A DNA stretch of 64,000 bases from Terebella lapidaria (lineage: Eukaryota > Annelida > Polychaeta > Terebellida > Terebellidae), in the NCBI GenBank assembly GCA_949152475.1, contig OX424563.1, positions 20,371,001-20,435,000 on the forward strand, written 5' to 3'. Made by a program: the position numbers and the translations under genes. Positions 35,401 through 44,779 of this stretch are shown here, piece by piece. The notes under the pieces are model-generated. The model was not told the DNA's origin. It saw only the letters and a program-made list of their open reading frames with translations, and did not search any database. The number at the start of each line of letters is the position of its first letter. Positions within the stretch are counted from its first letter, which is position 1.

Positions 35401-36422
35401 GGCGTGAAAGCGCTTTTATACGTAGGCCCTACTTTACGTCGGAAATTTCCCGTGGTCCAGCAACCGCGAAATATTTATACCGCGAAATAGTTTTAATACC
35501 AAACCGCGGAATTTGCATCACGCCAAATATTCCTGATTTACAGTAAAAGAAGGGATAAGTGTTTCAATGTGGTGTTATGATTAAAAACAACATATTGTGA
35601 TTGAAAAGAATAGTTACGTGTTGCTAGTAGCTGCTCTGGTGTCAGGTCAGTCAAGAGACTCCCCGCGTGCTGCGCCGGCCCCGTGCATCGGATCGCATCT
35701 GGGAATGTGACATTCCCGATCCCGCTTGTACTTGCCAATCTGGCCCAAATCAGCTTCCGATCACATTCGAAAGCAACCGGTGCAGTTACACCTATTTTGA
35801 CCTTGAATTCGTTCAGGTTGGATCGCATGAAAAAGTTTGGTAGGCTGGTCAGTGTAGCAGTTCTGAGTTCCAAGGTCCTGCCAATTGAATACGTTTTTGC
35901 CAGGCTGATTTCGCGGATAGGACCGGTAAGTTCAAGGAACTGTAGATTAGGTGCCCACGAGACATCTGGGACCTCTGTGAAGAAATCGCCCACTCTGATC
36001 TCTACCAAATTCAACAAAGATGGAGTAACGTATGGTAGGCTGCGTAGATTGTTCGGGCTGTTTATTTTCAGGATCCTCAGTGCTGGCAATCCTCCCAGTC
36101 TTGCTGCTTCGACAAAAGCGATCTGGTTGCCGAAGAGGAACAGGGTTTCCAGTGTGCCACCAGATGACGTCACGTTTGGGAATTCCAGGAGGAAGTTCCC
36201 TGTCAAGTCGAGATGTGTCAAGTTTGGAAAAATGGGGAAAGTGTCAATGTACACAATTGCATTATCTTTGGCGTCAATGCTAGTGGCACTGTCGGTGACA
36301 TTTAGTGGAAAACTTTGCAAACCTCGGTCGGAGATGTCCACAGGTGAACAATATGTAATGCGCACGCCGCAAATAATAATCCAGAGGTATAATAATCTGT
36401 GAATATTTTTTATCACCTCCAT
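32204..36422 (-). CDS. Secreted LRR-PAN protein gene, copy A
   Basis: Exon 1 (36422-35618) has ATG for MEVIKNIHRLLYLWIIICGV, a signal peptide. It then encodes four or five irregular leucine-rich repeats (LTHLDLTGNFLLEFPN, LETLFLFGNQIAFVEA, LRILKINSPNNL, LQFLELTGP) and an LRRCT-like end (FECDRKLIWARL, IRCTGPAQHAG, LLTDLTPEQLLAT). A donor at AC|GTAACT is phase 1. The next recognised exon (32442-32204) starts with two bases completing that codon and encodes a PAN/apple-like module. Joined, the mature protein is about 325 aa, secreted, with no membrane anchor. Extra middle exons are not excluded. Without splicing the LRR frame stops at 35538-35540. Likely a recognition or adhesion protein; ligand unknown. 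Paralogue: 44541-52643. Confidence 0.66.
32596..32670 (+). mobile_element. Severely truncated LINE tail in LRR-PAN A intron
   Basis: GATATTGGATAACGGACCCT through GGGTATTGATTATACGTCTA; ends at the same base as the tails at 28501 and 41162. The corresponding place in copy B (50165-50180, GATTCATAGATCTACAAA) lacks it. Confidence 0.55.
32671..35537. other. Intron of LRR-PAN copy A
   Basis: 33490-34090 is a diverged counterpart of 50750-51725 in copy B (shared TATGTCACTTCAA, GTGGGAAGGGGATCGATC-like and GGTTTTAGT blocks). A hairpin with stem ACCTGCC/GGCAGGT lies at 33518-33536 and has a counterpart at 50768-50780. No further exon is certain. 35460-35520 has three CCGCGRAAT repeats. Confidence 0.45.
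35618..36422 (-). CDS. LRR exon of copy A
   Basis: 805 bp, 268 codons plus one base. The upstream ATG at 36546 would add 42 residues that are not kept in frame length in copy B, whereas MEVIKN plus a hydrophobic run is kept in both, so I prefer 36422. Potential N-glycosylation: NVTDS, NLTH, NVTSS, NVTF. Confidence 0.75.
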
Positions 36423-37290
36423 TGTGATATATGGCTGCATGCAAGTATACCGAAGAATATATCCTGGAAGGAGACCGAAAGGTACCATCAGGATTTGTTC
36501 TCGACTGATGCAGCAAGCGGGCGATCTTTCAGTGCGGCATGTTATCACTGGCGATGAGATGCAGGGTAGTTTGGTTTTGTGGCATAACTTGGAACCTATT
36601 TAAGTGACGAGTGGGCGGGGCTGGGATCGATCCATCCAACAAGCTGGCTACAGTTGCCTGCAAGCGTGGCATACGATAATCCCCATACAAACTTGCGACA
36701 ACTTGTTGATGCATTTTTCAGACTAAAGTTACCTAACAAAGTCTCACCTGCAACAATTCAATTGTTATTCCCATTTCTCGATACACTTGAGGATGTAACA
36801 TCATGACTATTGTGCAACGCTCGGTAACAATTAGTGCAGTTCGTCAGCAAACATACCAGCGCCTTTATCTATGGTATGGAATAAATCATACAGCTAGTTC
36901 TATTTGGAACATGCATTGTTATGATGAACGCCACAATTCATGCAAAGTCGAGGAGACATTTAGGCGCGGTGACACTTAGTATAAATACGACACCATTTTA
37001 TTTTTCTAAAGTCATTGATCGTCCCACGATATGGCTGTAATGACATAATAACACGCACAACGGGGTTCGATGATGCCCCCTTTGGTTGTGGGTGTTTCCC
37101 TTCAATTTTCAGAGCACTGTCATTTTAAGTGATAATCATTATTATTTTCTCTGATATATTCAACTTGCCACTGTCTGAAACACGAAATATTGCTACGAAT
37201 ATACACTACTGATCACCATTGACGAGGATTGACGTGCAAAGTCGCCCGCATGCAGTTTTCTACATTTCCAGACATTTGTCTACTATTGAC
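36423..37290 (-). promoter_or_regulatory. Upstream region shared by both LRR-PAN genes
   Basis: The first 200 bp upstream of the ATG are highly similar to 52644-52830 (CTTGCATGCAGCCATA, GGATATATTCTT / GGACATATTCTT). Similarity resumes at 36900-37130 versus 53225-53490 (GAACGCCACAATTCAT, CGCGGTGACACTT, CGCAACGGGGTTCG). This is the expected place of the promoter; a TTAAATA motif near 36600 in copy A is not kept in copy B. Confidence 0.4.
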
Positions 37291-37299
37291 ATTATTACT

Positions 37300-38370
37300 C
37301 GCTCCGATAGGGGCGCCCCGATAGGGGCAGAGGGTATTGTAATTGGGTCTGTCCGTTTGTATGTCTGTCTGTTTATTTGTCTGTCTGTCCGCGCGCATAT
37401 CTCAAAGGAGAATGGTCCGATCAACATGAAACTGATAAAGATGAAGCGGTATGTCAGTGGCTCGGTCCTCCTCGAATCTGGTCAAAATCGGACGAAAACT
37501 GTTGCCATGGCAACGGAAAATGTAAAAATCAATAATTGACCATAACTTCGGTTCTAATCAAGATAATTTTTTAAAACTAATTTTGTATTTTTCTATGGCC
37601 CATTCCTGATCATCTGATATATGGCCCGTGGTCGTACGACCCAAACTCTCCATTATCGCCCGATGTCGAAAAATTGGGGGTCACGGTTTCGATTTTTTTT
37701 GGCCAGCGACGTTTCAGTGCAAATGTCTGCGCTCATAACTCAAAGGCAAACGGTCTGATCGATTTGAAATTTATAGGGCACGAGTGTTATGGTAGTTGCT
37801 CAGTCTCTTTAAAATTTTGCCAAAATCGAATGAAAATAGTTGCCATGGCAACGGAAAAAAGAAAATCACATAATTGGCTCTAACTCCGGTTCTACCTGAT
37901 ATTAATCTTTCCAACTAATTTTGTATTTTTCTTTCGCCAATTCTCAATCGTTGTACGACCGATGGTCGTATGACGGAAATTCTCCATTATCGCCCGATGT
38001 CGAAAAATTGGGGGTCACGATTTCGGTTATTTTTGGCCATCGACGTTTCAGTGCAAATGTCTGCGCTCATAACTCAAAGGCAAACGGTCCTATCGACTTG
38101 AAATTTATAGGGCTGGAGTGCTGTGGTAGTGGCTCAGTCCCTTTCAAATTTTGTCATAATCGGGTAAAAACGGTTGCCATGGCAACGGAAAAAGAAAATC
38201 ACATAATAATTTGCTATAACTCCGGTTCTAGTCAATATTAAATTTTCAACTTATTTTTGTTTTTTTTCTTTGGCCAATTCCCAATCGTATGGCGTACAAC
38301 TGATGGTCTTAAGACCAGAACTCTTAATTATCGCCTAATTTTAGTTACTAAATCTGAAGGGCGAGGGTCT
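37300..38370 (+). repeat. Repeat family A, three ~336-bp units with RFX-type palindromes
   Basis: Three tandem units share TGTCGAAAAATTGGGGGTCA and CATAACTCAAAGGCAAACGG. Each contains a perfect GTTGCCATGGCAAC palindrome (37501, 37839, 38173), which matches the symmetric X-box bound by RFX factors. The leader at 37335-37400 is a GTCTGTCTGT-rich run. Confidence 0.68.
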
Positions 38371-38839
38371 GCAATCTCTGATTGTCTCGTTTTTTCTGTA
38401 ATAATAGCAGCGCGAATAAAGTTATCCAAGTCTTGTTTCTATTAAAGTGATATTGGGAGAAAGTTATGGAAACATATAAGTTATATATCTGCACTTGTAT
38501 GCCCAAAACAAATGCTCCTTTCTCATTGATTTCGTTGCGAGTTCCTGGTGAAGATAGTTCGAAATCGCTGACACTAACCGCCATTCTCGGAGCTTTGTAT
38601 TTCTTGATGCGATGCAATTTCAGCTTAGCCGTATGTGTTTCAACCAATCGAGCGTAAACTAGGTCAGACCAGAGTTAACTCTGAGGGACGCACAAAACGA
38701 AAGAAAACTGGCTGCTGGTACTGTCATATGCTTGATTTATTCGTCTGAATAACAAGCATAGTTTGTTTTGTAACCTATTTTTTTAGGACCACAGGCATAG
38801 TTGTAATTTATATAATGTATTTACATAGTTGTAATTTTT

Positions 38840-39790
38840 ATACCTTCGACCTAATTTTCAAGGTCACAGCACACAATGGCTAGAATCTAGCTTATTATCG
38901 ACTTTTCCGCTTACAAATCAATTGAGGATTTATAGGAAATGATACAAGCTGAATATTATAACGACATTTACTTCGACCTTTGACCTCATTTTCAAGGTCA
39001 GAGTACAAAATGGTAATATCTCGCTCATTATTGACTTTCCAGCTCAGGAAACAATTGTGAACATTTAGAAATGATATATGTTGAATATTCTGATGACCTT
39101 GATTTTGACCTTTGACTTCATTTTCAAGGTGAGAGAACAAAATGGTCAATATCTCGCTCATATTGACTCCACAGCTTAGGAATCCATAGTGAACATATAG
39201 CGAATGATATATGTTGAATATTCTGATGACTTTGAATTTGACCTTTGACCTCATTTCCAAGGTCAGAGAACAAAATAATAATAATATCTCGTAATATCCC
39301 GCTTATTATTGACTTTACAGCTTAGGAATCCGCAGTGAACATATAGGGAATGATATATGCTCAATATTTTGGTGACCTTGAGTTTAACCTTGACCTCATT
39401 TTCAAGGTCAGAGAACGGAAAAAGGTTAATATCTTGCTTATTATCGAATTTACAGCTTGGGAATCAATTGCAAACATACTGGAAATGGTACATGCTGAAT
39501 ATTCTCATAACCTTGAACTTGACCTTTGACCTCATTTTCCAGGTCAGATCACAAAATGGCTGATATCTCACTCATTATCGACTTTACAGCTTAGAAATCA
39601 ATTGTGGACGTATAGGAAATGATATACACCGTATATTATGATGAACTTGAATTCAACCTCTGAACTTAGTTTCAAGGTCATAGCACAAAACTGCTACCCA
39701 CATGCTTATTATCGATTTTACAGCTCACTAATCAATTGTGGACATATAGGAAATGATATATGTTGAATATTCTCACGACATTGTCTGGTG
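38840..39790 (+). repeat. AAGGTCA satellite array, second site
   Basis: About seven ~130-bp units as in 14230-15120 with TTTGACCTCATTTTCAAGGT, CTTACAGCTTAGGAATC-like and ATGATATATGCTGAATATT blocks. Perfect TGACCTTTGACCT at 39239-39251 and 39520-39532. Ends at TTGTCTGGTGACC...AGCCCTTGGGCTAA like the other copies. Confidence 0.7.
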
Positions 39791-39949
39791 ACCTTCATTA
39801 GCCCTTGGGCTAATTTTTCTCATTTCTACATCAAAATAATTTCATCGCCAATATTTGCACATAATTGAAACTATTAGGACGAAAGTCCCTAAATTGTTGT
39901 TGCTAGCGACGATTTCTAGTGTTTTCATGACTGGTTAAGCTTCAGTCAC

Positions 39950-40390
39950 TTGAAAACCGAATTCCACATGGACCACCCAGGACCAAGAGATGTCTATATC
40001 CAGGTTGTATCGGGTGTCAAGGAATAGACATTCCCTGTTCTTCCATCACCACCTCGGACCCAACATGACAGTACTACCAGTGAACACGGATCCAATGACA
40101 GCAACGCCTCGGACCAGCACGGCAGTGCCATGGAATGACCCCGGACCACCTCAGATCCAACACTGTGTTTAGAGGGATAGTTCTGGGCCACATAGGATCA
40201 TCCCATATGAGCTACGAACATTCCCGATCCGTCACGCCTCCAACACGGTCGTTTCTGGTCCACCCAGGATTGGGGACCACCCCGGCAATTTTAAACAGTC
40301 TAAAACCTCCTCATTGGTGTCCTCGACCATCCAGGATCACCAAGCATCGTCACGGACAATCACTGATCCGAGGGTGGGGGTGTCCGTGAT
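39950..40390. other. GC-rich GGACCACC-motif segment of unknown nature
   Basis: Irregular repeats of GGACCACC / GACCATCCAGGATCACC and TCACGCCTCCAACACGG occur every 50-70 bp. Base composition differs from its surroundings. Open frames on both strands lack recognisable domains. It could be a decayed minisatellite or part of an element. Confidence 0.3.
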
Positions 40391-40676
40391 GTGTCTGGTA
40401 TTATAGTAGTAATTTGGATACAAATAGCCAGTATGAATGATTGAATCAATATTGTTGTGTTCAATAAGGCACTCTCTGTGCCAAAACGGACAACACAAAA
40501 AAGCAGATACCGATATATATCCTTGGTTATTTTGTACCGTGATTTACCATAAATTGGGAAATTCATTCAACACATCCGTTCAACTTCGTAGTGATGACAT
40601 TGTAATGTTTCAAGTTATGTGATCTTATTCTCTGGTGATAGAGAATTTTTCCATAGTCAATTTCCCTTTTCTAAGC

Positions 40677-40925
40677 AGCAACATTCCTATGTCACCGGCA
40701 TATGGTGTATTTGTTTCTCAACTTATACGCTATTCCAGAGCTGGTTGCAAATATGAGGACTTTGTCTATCGAAGTGCCCAGCTAGTCTCTAAACTGCTGC
40801 GACAAGGATATGTTTTATCAAGACTTATAGCTGCGTTTAAGAAATTCTATGGACGTCATCATGATCTGGTTGATAAATACAGCAAAGCCATGTCTGCCAT
40901 GCAACTAGATTTATTTTCATGTTAA
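40677..40925 (+). pseudogene. LINE reverse transcriptase, C-terminal fragment
   Basis: Frame NIPMSPAYGVFVSQLIRYSR, then KLLRQGYVLSRLIAAFKKFY and GRHHDLVDKY, ending in TAA at 40923. The YGVxxSQLIRYxRA and KFYGRxxDLVxKY motifs are typical of the end of ORF2 of non-LTR elements in marine invertebrates. The polymerase core is absent, so this is a 5'-truncated, dead insertion within a copy of the 31.7-kb unit. Its tail is the next feature. Confidence 0.75.
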
Positions 40926-41162
40926 TTTTGGGGAATTCATGACGGGTGCCACTAGTGGGGCAGGAAATGCTCACTCTTTCCGGAACACCTGATTTCACCT
41001 CCTAATGGCCATTTTTGGTGGTTCATGAGTTTCCCTGTCATTTTTGTTTTCTCTCACTTCGTATGCCTGATATGACTTTCTGTCCCCGGACTATGAGATT
41101 GGATAACGGACCCTGTTTTGTTTGCTCGGAATACTTAATACTGGGTATTGATTCCACGTCTA
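40926..41162 (+). mobile_element. 3' tail of the LINE fragment
   Basis: Contains GGGGCAGGAAATGCTCACTC, TCTCACTTCGTATGCCTGAT and TTTCTGTCCCCGGACTATGA, ending ACGTCTAT; two shorter copies elsewhere in the window share this end. Confidence 0.68.
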
Positions 41163-41569
41163 TGCATTTTATCGATTATCATATTCGTCGATACCTTGAT
41201 CCGGTATTGGGATATTGATGACTCTTGAGATTTGACAGTCAGTCAATTGTAGTTTGAATGTTATCTTTGTGATGCACATTTATTTTTTCGGTACCTTCAC
41301 AATTGTCATTCTCATGAACTATGAAAAAATGCAAACACAACAACTATGCGTGCATAGTGTCCAGTAGGTTGGCCAGAAGAAAAGAAGTGTAATATTTCCC
41401 GCAATGTTACGTTGTGTTCCCTGGTGCAGGATAGTGTGGATGTTATGCAACACTAAAATACATGTGTTTAAATACAAAGTAAGTGGGGGTATTCTTCTTT
41501 TGCCGTGTGAAACTTGTTAAGAGTCACGAAACACAACATTGGGTTTGGGAGCTGAAGCGAAACATTTCG

Positions 41570-41760
41570 GATGGACCGAAAATTAAATTTTATAGAAGTT
41601 TCAATCGAAATTGAGTATCTAAATGCGAGTGTAGACAAAATCCAAACACATTTTATTCACCGCATCCACTCATTCTACCTACTTTGTTCTATGGAAAATA
41701 TCTTCAGAATAAAAGTTATTGTCCGGGCTTGGCCCGGTACTATTATATTTGTTCTAAGTT
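41570..41760 (+). other. Third copy of the GYLDASV exon-like unit
   Basis: IEVSIEIEYLNASVDKIQTH is related to the candidate exons at 25560-25699 and 31725. It is followed by CACCGCATCCACTCATTCTA and a TATCTTCAG, matching the sequence before the FIELHHKID micro-exon at 24763-24830 on the other strand. An apparent one-base shift early in the unit suggests decay. Confidence 0.35.
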
Positions 41761-41969
41761 GAACTAGTTTCGTTTGTGAGGTCTCCGCAGGGACGGGCAG
41801 CGAGCGATCCCACGGTGGACATACGTTGTACACGTATTGTGCGGGTTTTGCCCCGTTACCAGTATTCTGTGAACGATAGTTTACAATGTCATACCAATGT
41901 GATACAGCGGGGCTTGCAAATGCGGTTGGTTCGTCCATCTGTCCAGGCTATTGCATGGGTAATAGAATA

Positions 41970-42160
41970 TAGTATGGTTAATAGAACATACCTGGTTTAG
42001 GATTAAAGGGCCGAAAACAGCTGTACAGACAATTTGGGTATCGTTGGATGATGAATTACCTCAAGGGCGCGATTTTGATGGATGTATTGTCGGCATTCGA
42101 GCCGTTGAGACGGAAACGCATGCAAACAAGCTGTATGTGGTGAACACCTTATTTTAGCAA
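41970..42160 (+). CDS. Possible terminal exon (GCIVGIRAVETETHAN)
   Basis: An open frame from the TTTAG at 42000: IKGPKTAVQTIWVSLDDELP, then QGRDFDGCIVGIRAVET and VVNTLF followed by TAG near 42157. Composition is protein-like. A preceding frame 41785-41950 (DIRCTRIVRVLPRYQYSV) ends at a GTAATA but the gap is too short for a normal intron. The end of this frame is duplicated at 42738-42816. Confidence 0.3.
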
Positions 42161-42318
42161 ACAATCTCTGATTGGATACATAGATTTACAAATAATTTAT
42201 TATCACAAACCATAGTATAGCAATGAGTTTAATAATTGCCACATGGATTTCAACAGGATTGTCAAAATATTCGTCATACGACATGTTAAAAAATGTCTCC
42301 CGGACAAATTTTTGCTGT

Positions 42319-42518
42319 TTAAATTCCTTCTATCCTGTAGCTGGTATTGTATAAGGTAGTGAACAATAGCGCAATTTTGAGTATGGTTTGAAAAAGGTAA
42401 CAACATTTATAATCTACCGTACACTGATGTTCATTTTCTTCAACGTAGCAGCCAAACTGAATACGTTGTATCCCGTCAGATGACACGTTGTTGACATCTC
42501 GATATTCAAGATATTCTA
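42319..42518 (-). CDS. Coding-like exon (RIQFGCYVEENEHQCTV), copy 1
   Basis: After an acceptor-like CTACCCAG on the minus strand, the frame reads EYLEYRDVNNVSSDGIQRIQ, then FGCYVEENEHQCTVDYKCC and continues to a stop at 42319. Like the PAN exon, it starts with two bases completing a codon, so it could follow the same phase-1 donor. Copy A of the gene cluster has a decayed relative downstream of its PAN exon (INTVSPDEMQRIPID, near 32040). Domain not recognised; duplicated at 43060-43176. Confidence 0.38.
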
Positions 42519-42599
42519 CTGGGTAGTATCCTCCGTAGCCCTATCTTCCCTGTCGCCTAACAGAAATTGATGTTAACTTACTTCATAATATGACCATTA

Positions 42600-43900
42600 T
42601 TACTACAAACATCAAAAATCTACTGACCAGAACCTTTACCTTGAGCTCAATAATAAATCTTTCTTCACTTGAACTCTTATTACTGTGGCCGATAATAGAC
42701 TTAATGTCATTTCTTCGGCTACAGTGTTAACTTATTTATGTATTGTCGGCATTCGAGCCGTTGAGACGGAAACGCATGCAAACAGGCTGTATGTGGTGAA
42801 CACCTTATTTTAGCAAACAATCTCTGACTTGATACATAGATTTACAAATAATTTAATATCACAAACCATAGTATAGCAATGAGTTTAATAATTGCCACAT
42901 GGATTTCAACAGGATTGTCAAAATATTCGTCATACGACATGTTAAAAAATGTCTCCCGGACATACTTTTGCTGTTTAAATTCCTTCTATCCTGTAGCTTG
43001 TATTGTATAAGTTAGTGAACAATATAGCGCAATTTTGAGTATGGTTTGAAAAAGGTAACAACATTTATAATCTACCGTACACTGATGCTCATTTTCTTCA
43101 ACGTAGCAGCCAAACTGAATACGTTGTATCCCGTCAGATGACACGTTGTTTACATCTCGATATTCAAGATATTCTACTGGGTAGTATCCTCCGTAGCCCT
43201 ATCTTCCCTGTCGCTTAACAGAAATTGATGTTAACTTACTTCATAATATGACCATTATTACTACAAACATCAAAATTATACTGACCAGAACCTTTACCTT
43301 GAGCTCAATAATAAATCTTTCTTGACTTGAACTCTTATTACTGTGGCCGATAATAGACTTAATGTCATTTCTTCGGCTACAGTGTTAACTTATTTATGTT
43401 AATTTTAATCAATGTTTACGTATTGAGCCCAATAATGAATGTTTCTTGGCTTAACTGTTTTTGTTGTGGCAAAAATTAACATTAAAACTAATGTTAAATT
43501 AATGTTCACTTAGCCATGAAATCACTACTGGGTAGAACCTTTAACTTGTTCAGCCCAATACTGAATCTTTCTTGTCTTAACTTGTCTATAATGTGGTTAA
43601 TGATATACTTGAAGTAAAACTAATATTAATTCATTCGGGTACAGCCATGAAATCCCCACTGGGCAAAAGCTCTACCTTGTTGAGCCCAATAATAATTGCT
43701 TCTTGTCTTAACTAATTGATTGTGATCAAAAATAGACTTAACTAGCATAACAAAATGTTAACTTATTCGATTACAGCCAGAAATCTACTGGACAGAACCT
43801 TTACATCGTTGAGCCCAAAAATAAGTATTTCTTGTCGTATATATTTTTATTGTTGTCAATAATAGACCTAACTAATGTTAATTATCTCGGTAATAATATT
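42600..43900. repeat. ~125-135 bp minisatellite, about five units
   Basis: Units contain CAGAACCTTTACCTTG, GAGCTCAATAAT / GAGCCCAATAAT, CTTTCTTGTCTTAACT and AATAGACTTAA. They occur near 42618, 43276, 43526, 43656 and 43789, increasingly diverged to the right. Confidence 0.62.
43060..43176 (-). CDS. Coding-like exon (RIQFGCYVEENEHQCTV), copy 2
   Basis: Second copy made by the 657-bp duplication. The peptide core is unchanged; downstream a small length difference alters the frame, so the two copies end differently. Confidence 0.33.
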
Positions 43901-44234
43901 AATCTAGTGCCATTTCCTTTCATGGTACAAGTTATTAGAGTGATCATAGTTGTCAAAGTGGGTATTTTAATGGTCGTAATAAGTAATCATGGTAACTAAT
44001 TCCTGATTTCTTCATTATGAAAAAAAAAGTTTGTTTTTCTGAATAAGGCTGTGCCATTACAACATCCATCGAAAACTCCAACCCCTGAAAATAGGTATTC
44101 TATTGGTCGTAATACGTAGTCCTGTAAACAAATTATTACTCATTTGATCATTCTGAAAAACAATAGGTTTTTTTTTTAATTAAATGTCATCATCATTCAT
44201 CCAAGTCTCCCACCCCTGTAACCGACTGATTTTG

Positions 44235-44430
44235 TCACAAAATGTGTCGCCAATCGGCTACTTTGGGCATAGGTGTCATGATTTTACCATAAGACATGTC
44301 CCCATAAAATATCAGAATCGGTTCCGATTTACATCCTGTAGAGCGTTTACAAGAGAGTGTTTGCAGCACCGGCTGTGGACGTGGCGCGACAATCGGAAAT
44401 CCATAGTATCCAGCGAACTTTGTTTGGGGG
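44235..44430 (-). repeat. Dispersed repeat shared with the SAM-gene intron
   Basis: Minus strand TATCCCCCAAACAAAGTTCG onward matches 16555-16690 plus strand. It interrupts sequence that in copy A runs continuously from the PAN exon to 31980. Confidence 0.55.
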
Positions 44431-44540
44431 ATACAATGGTACAAACAACCAAAGCATATACGATATTATTTCAATTTCGACTCCTGTGCAATACTGGTAT
44501 TTACACGATTTCTTCTGGGCGTATCAACGTGATAACACCT

Positions 44541-44779
44541 CTAGAACATTGCCATGTACCATGTATCGTACGATCTGAATTCGCTTTCATATCCGGCAGA
44601 GAAATCCGTCAACGCACAAACATTGTTCTCAACTGAGAAAAAAAGGCAGTTTCCAGCTGAGGTGCATAGTTCAGCACACCGAACTCGACCGACTCCCGTG
44701 ATTGTGGTCTTTATGCCCAAATAAACGTGAATATCCTGGCTGCTGATTCTCTTGAACTTTACGTCTGATAGTCGCTCGG
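44541..44779 (-). CDS. PAN/apple-like exon of copy B
   Basis: ERLSDVKFKRISSQDI, RVRCAELCTSAGNCLFFSVE, NNVCALTDFSAGYESEF, DTWYMAMF, TAG. Same length and cysteine spacing as copy A; acceptor CTCATTTCAG. Confidence 0.72.

Larger units (their letters stand above)
42081..43400. repeat. Recent 657-bp tandem duplication
   Basis: 42081-42737 and 42738-43400 are nearly identical; by eye I see a handful of substitutions and small indels. It duplicates a coding-like minus-strand segment and one unit of the ~125-bp minisatellite that continues to 43900. Confidence 0.85.

Noticed and set aside
35683-36402. 239-codon plus-strand open frame
   Set aside because: It is antisense to the LRR exon of copy A. 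In copy B the same stretch is broken into separate frames, while the minus-strand LRR frame is intact in both.
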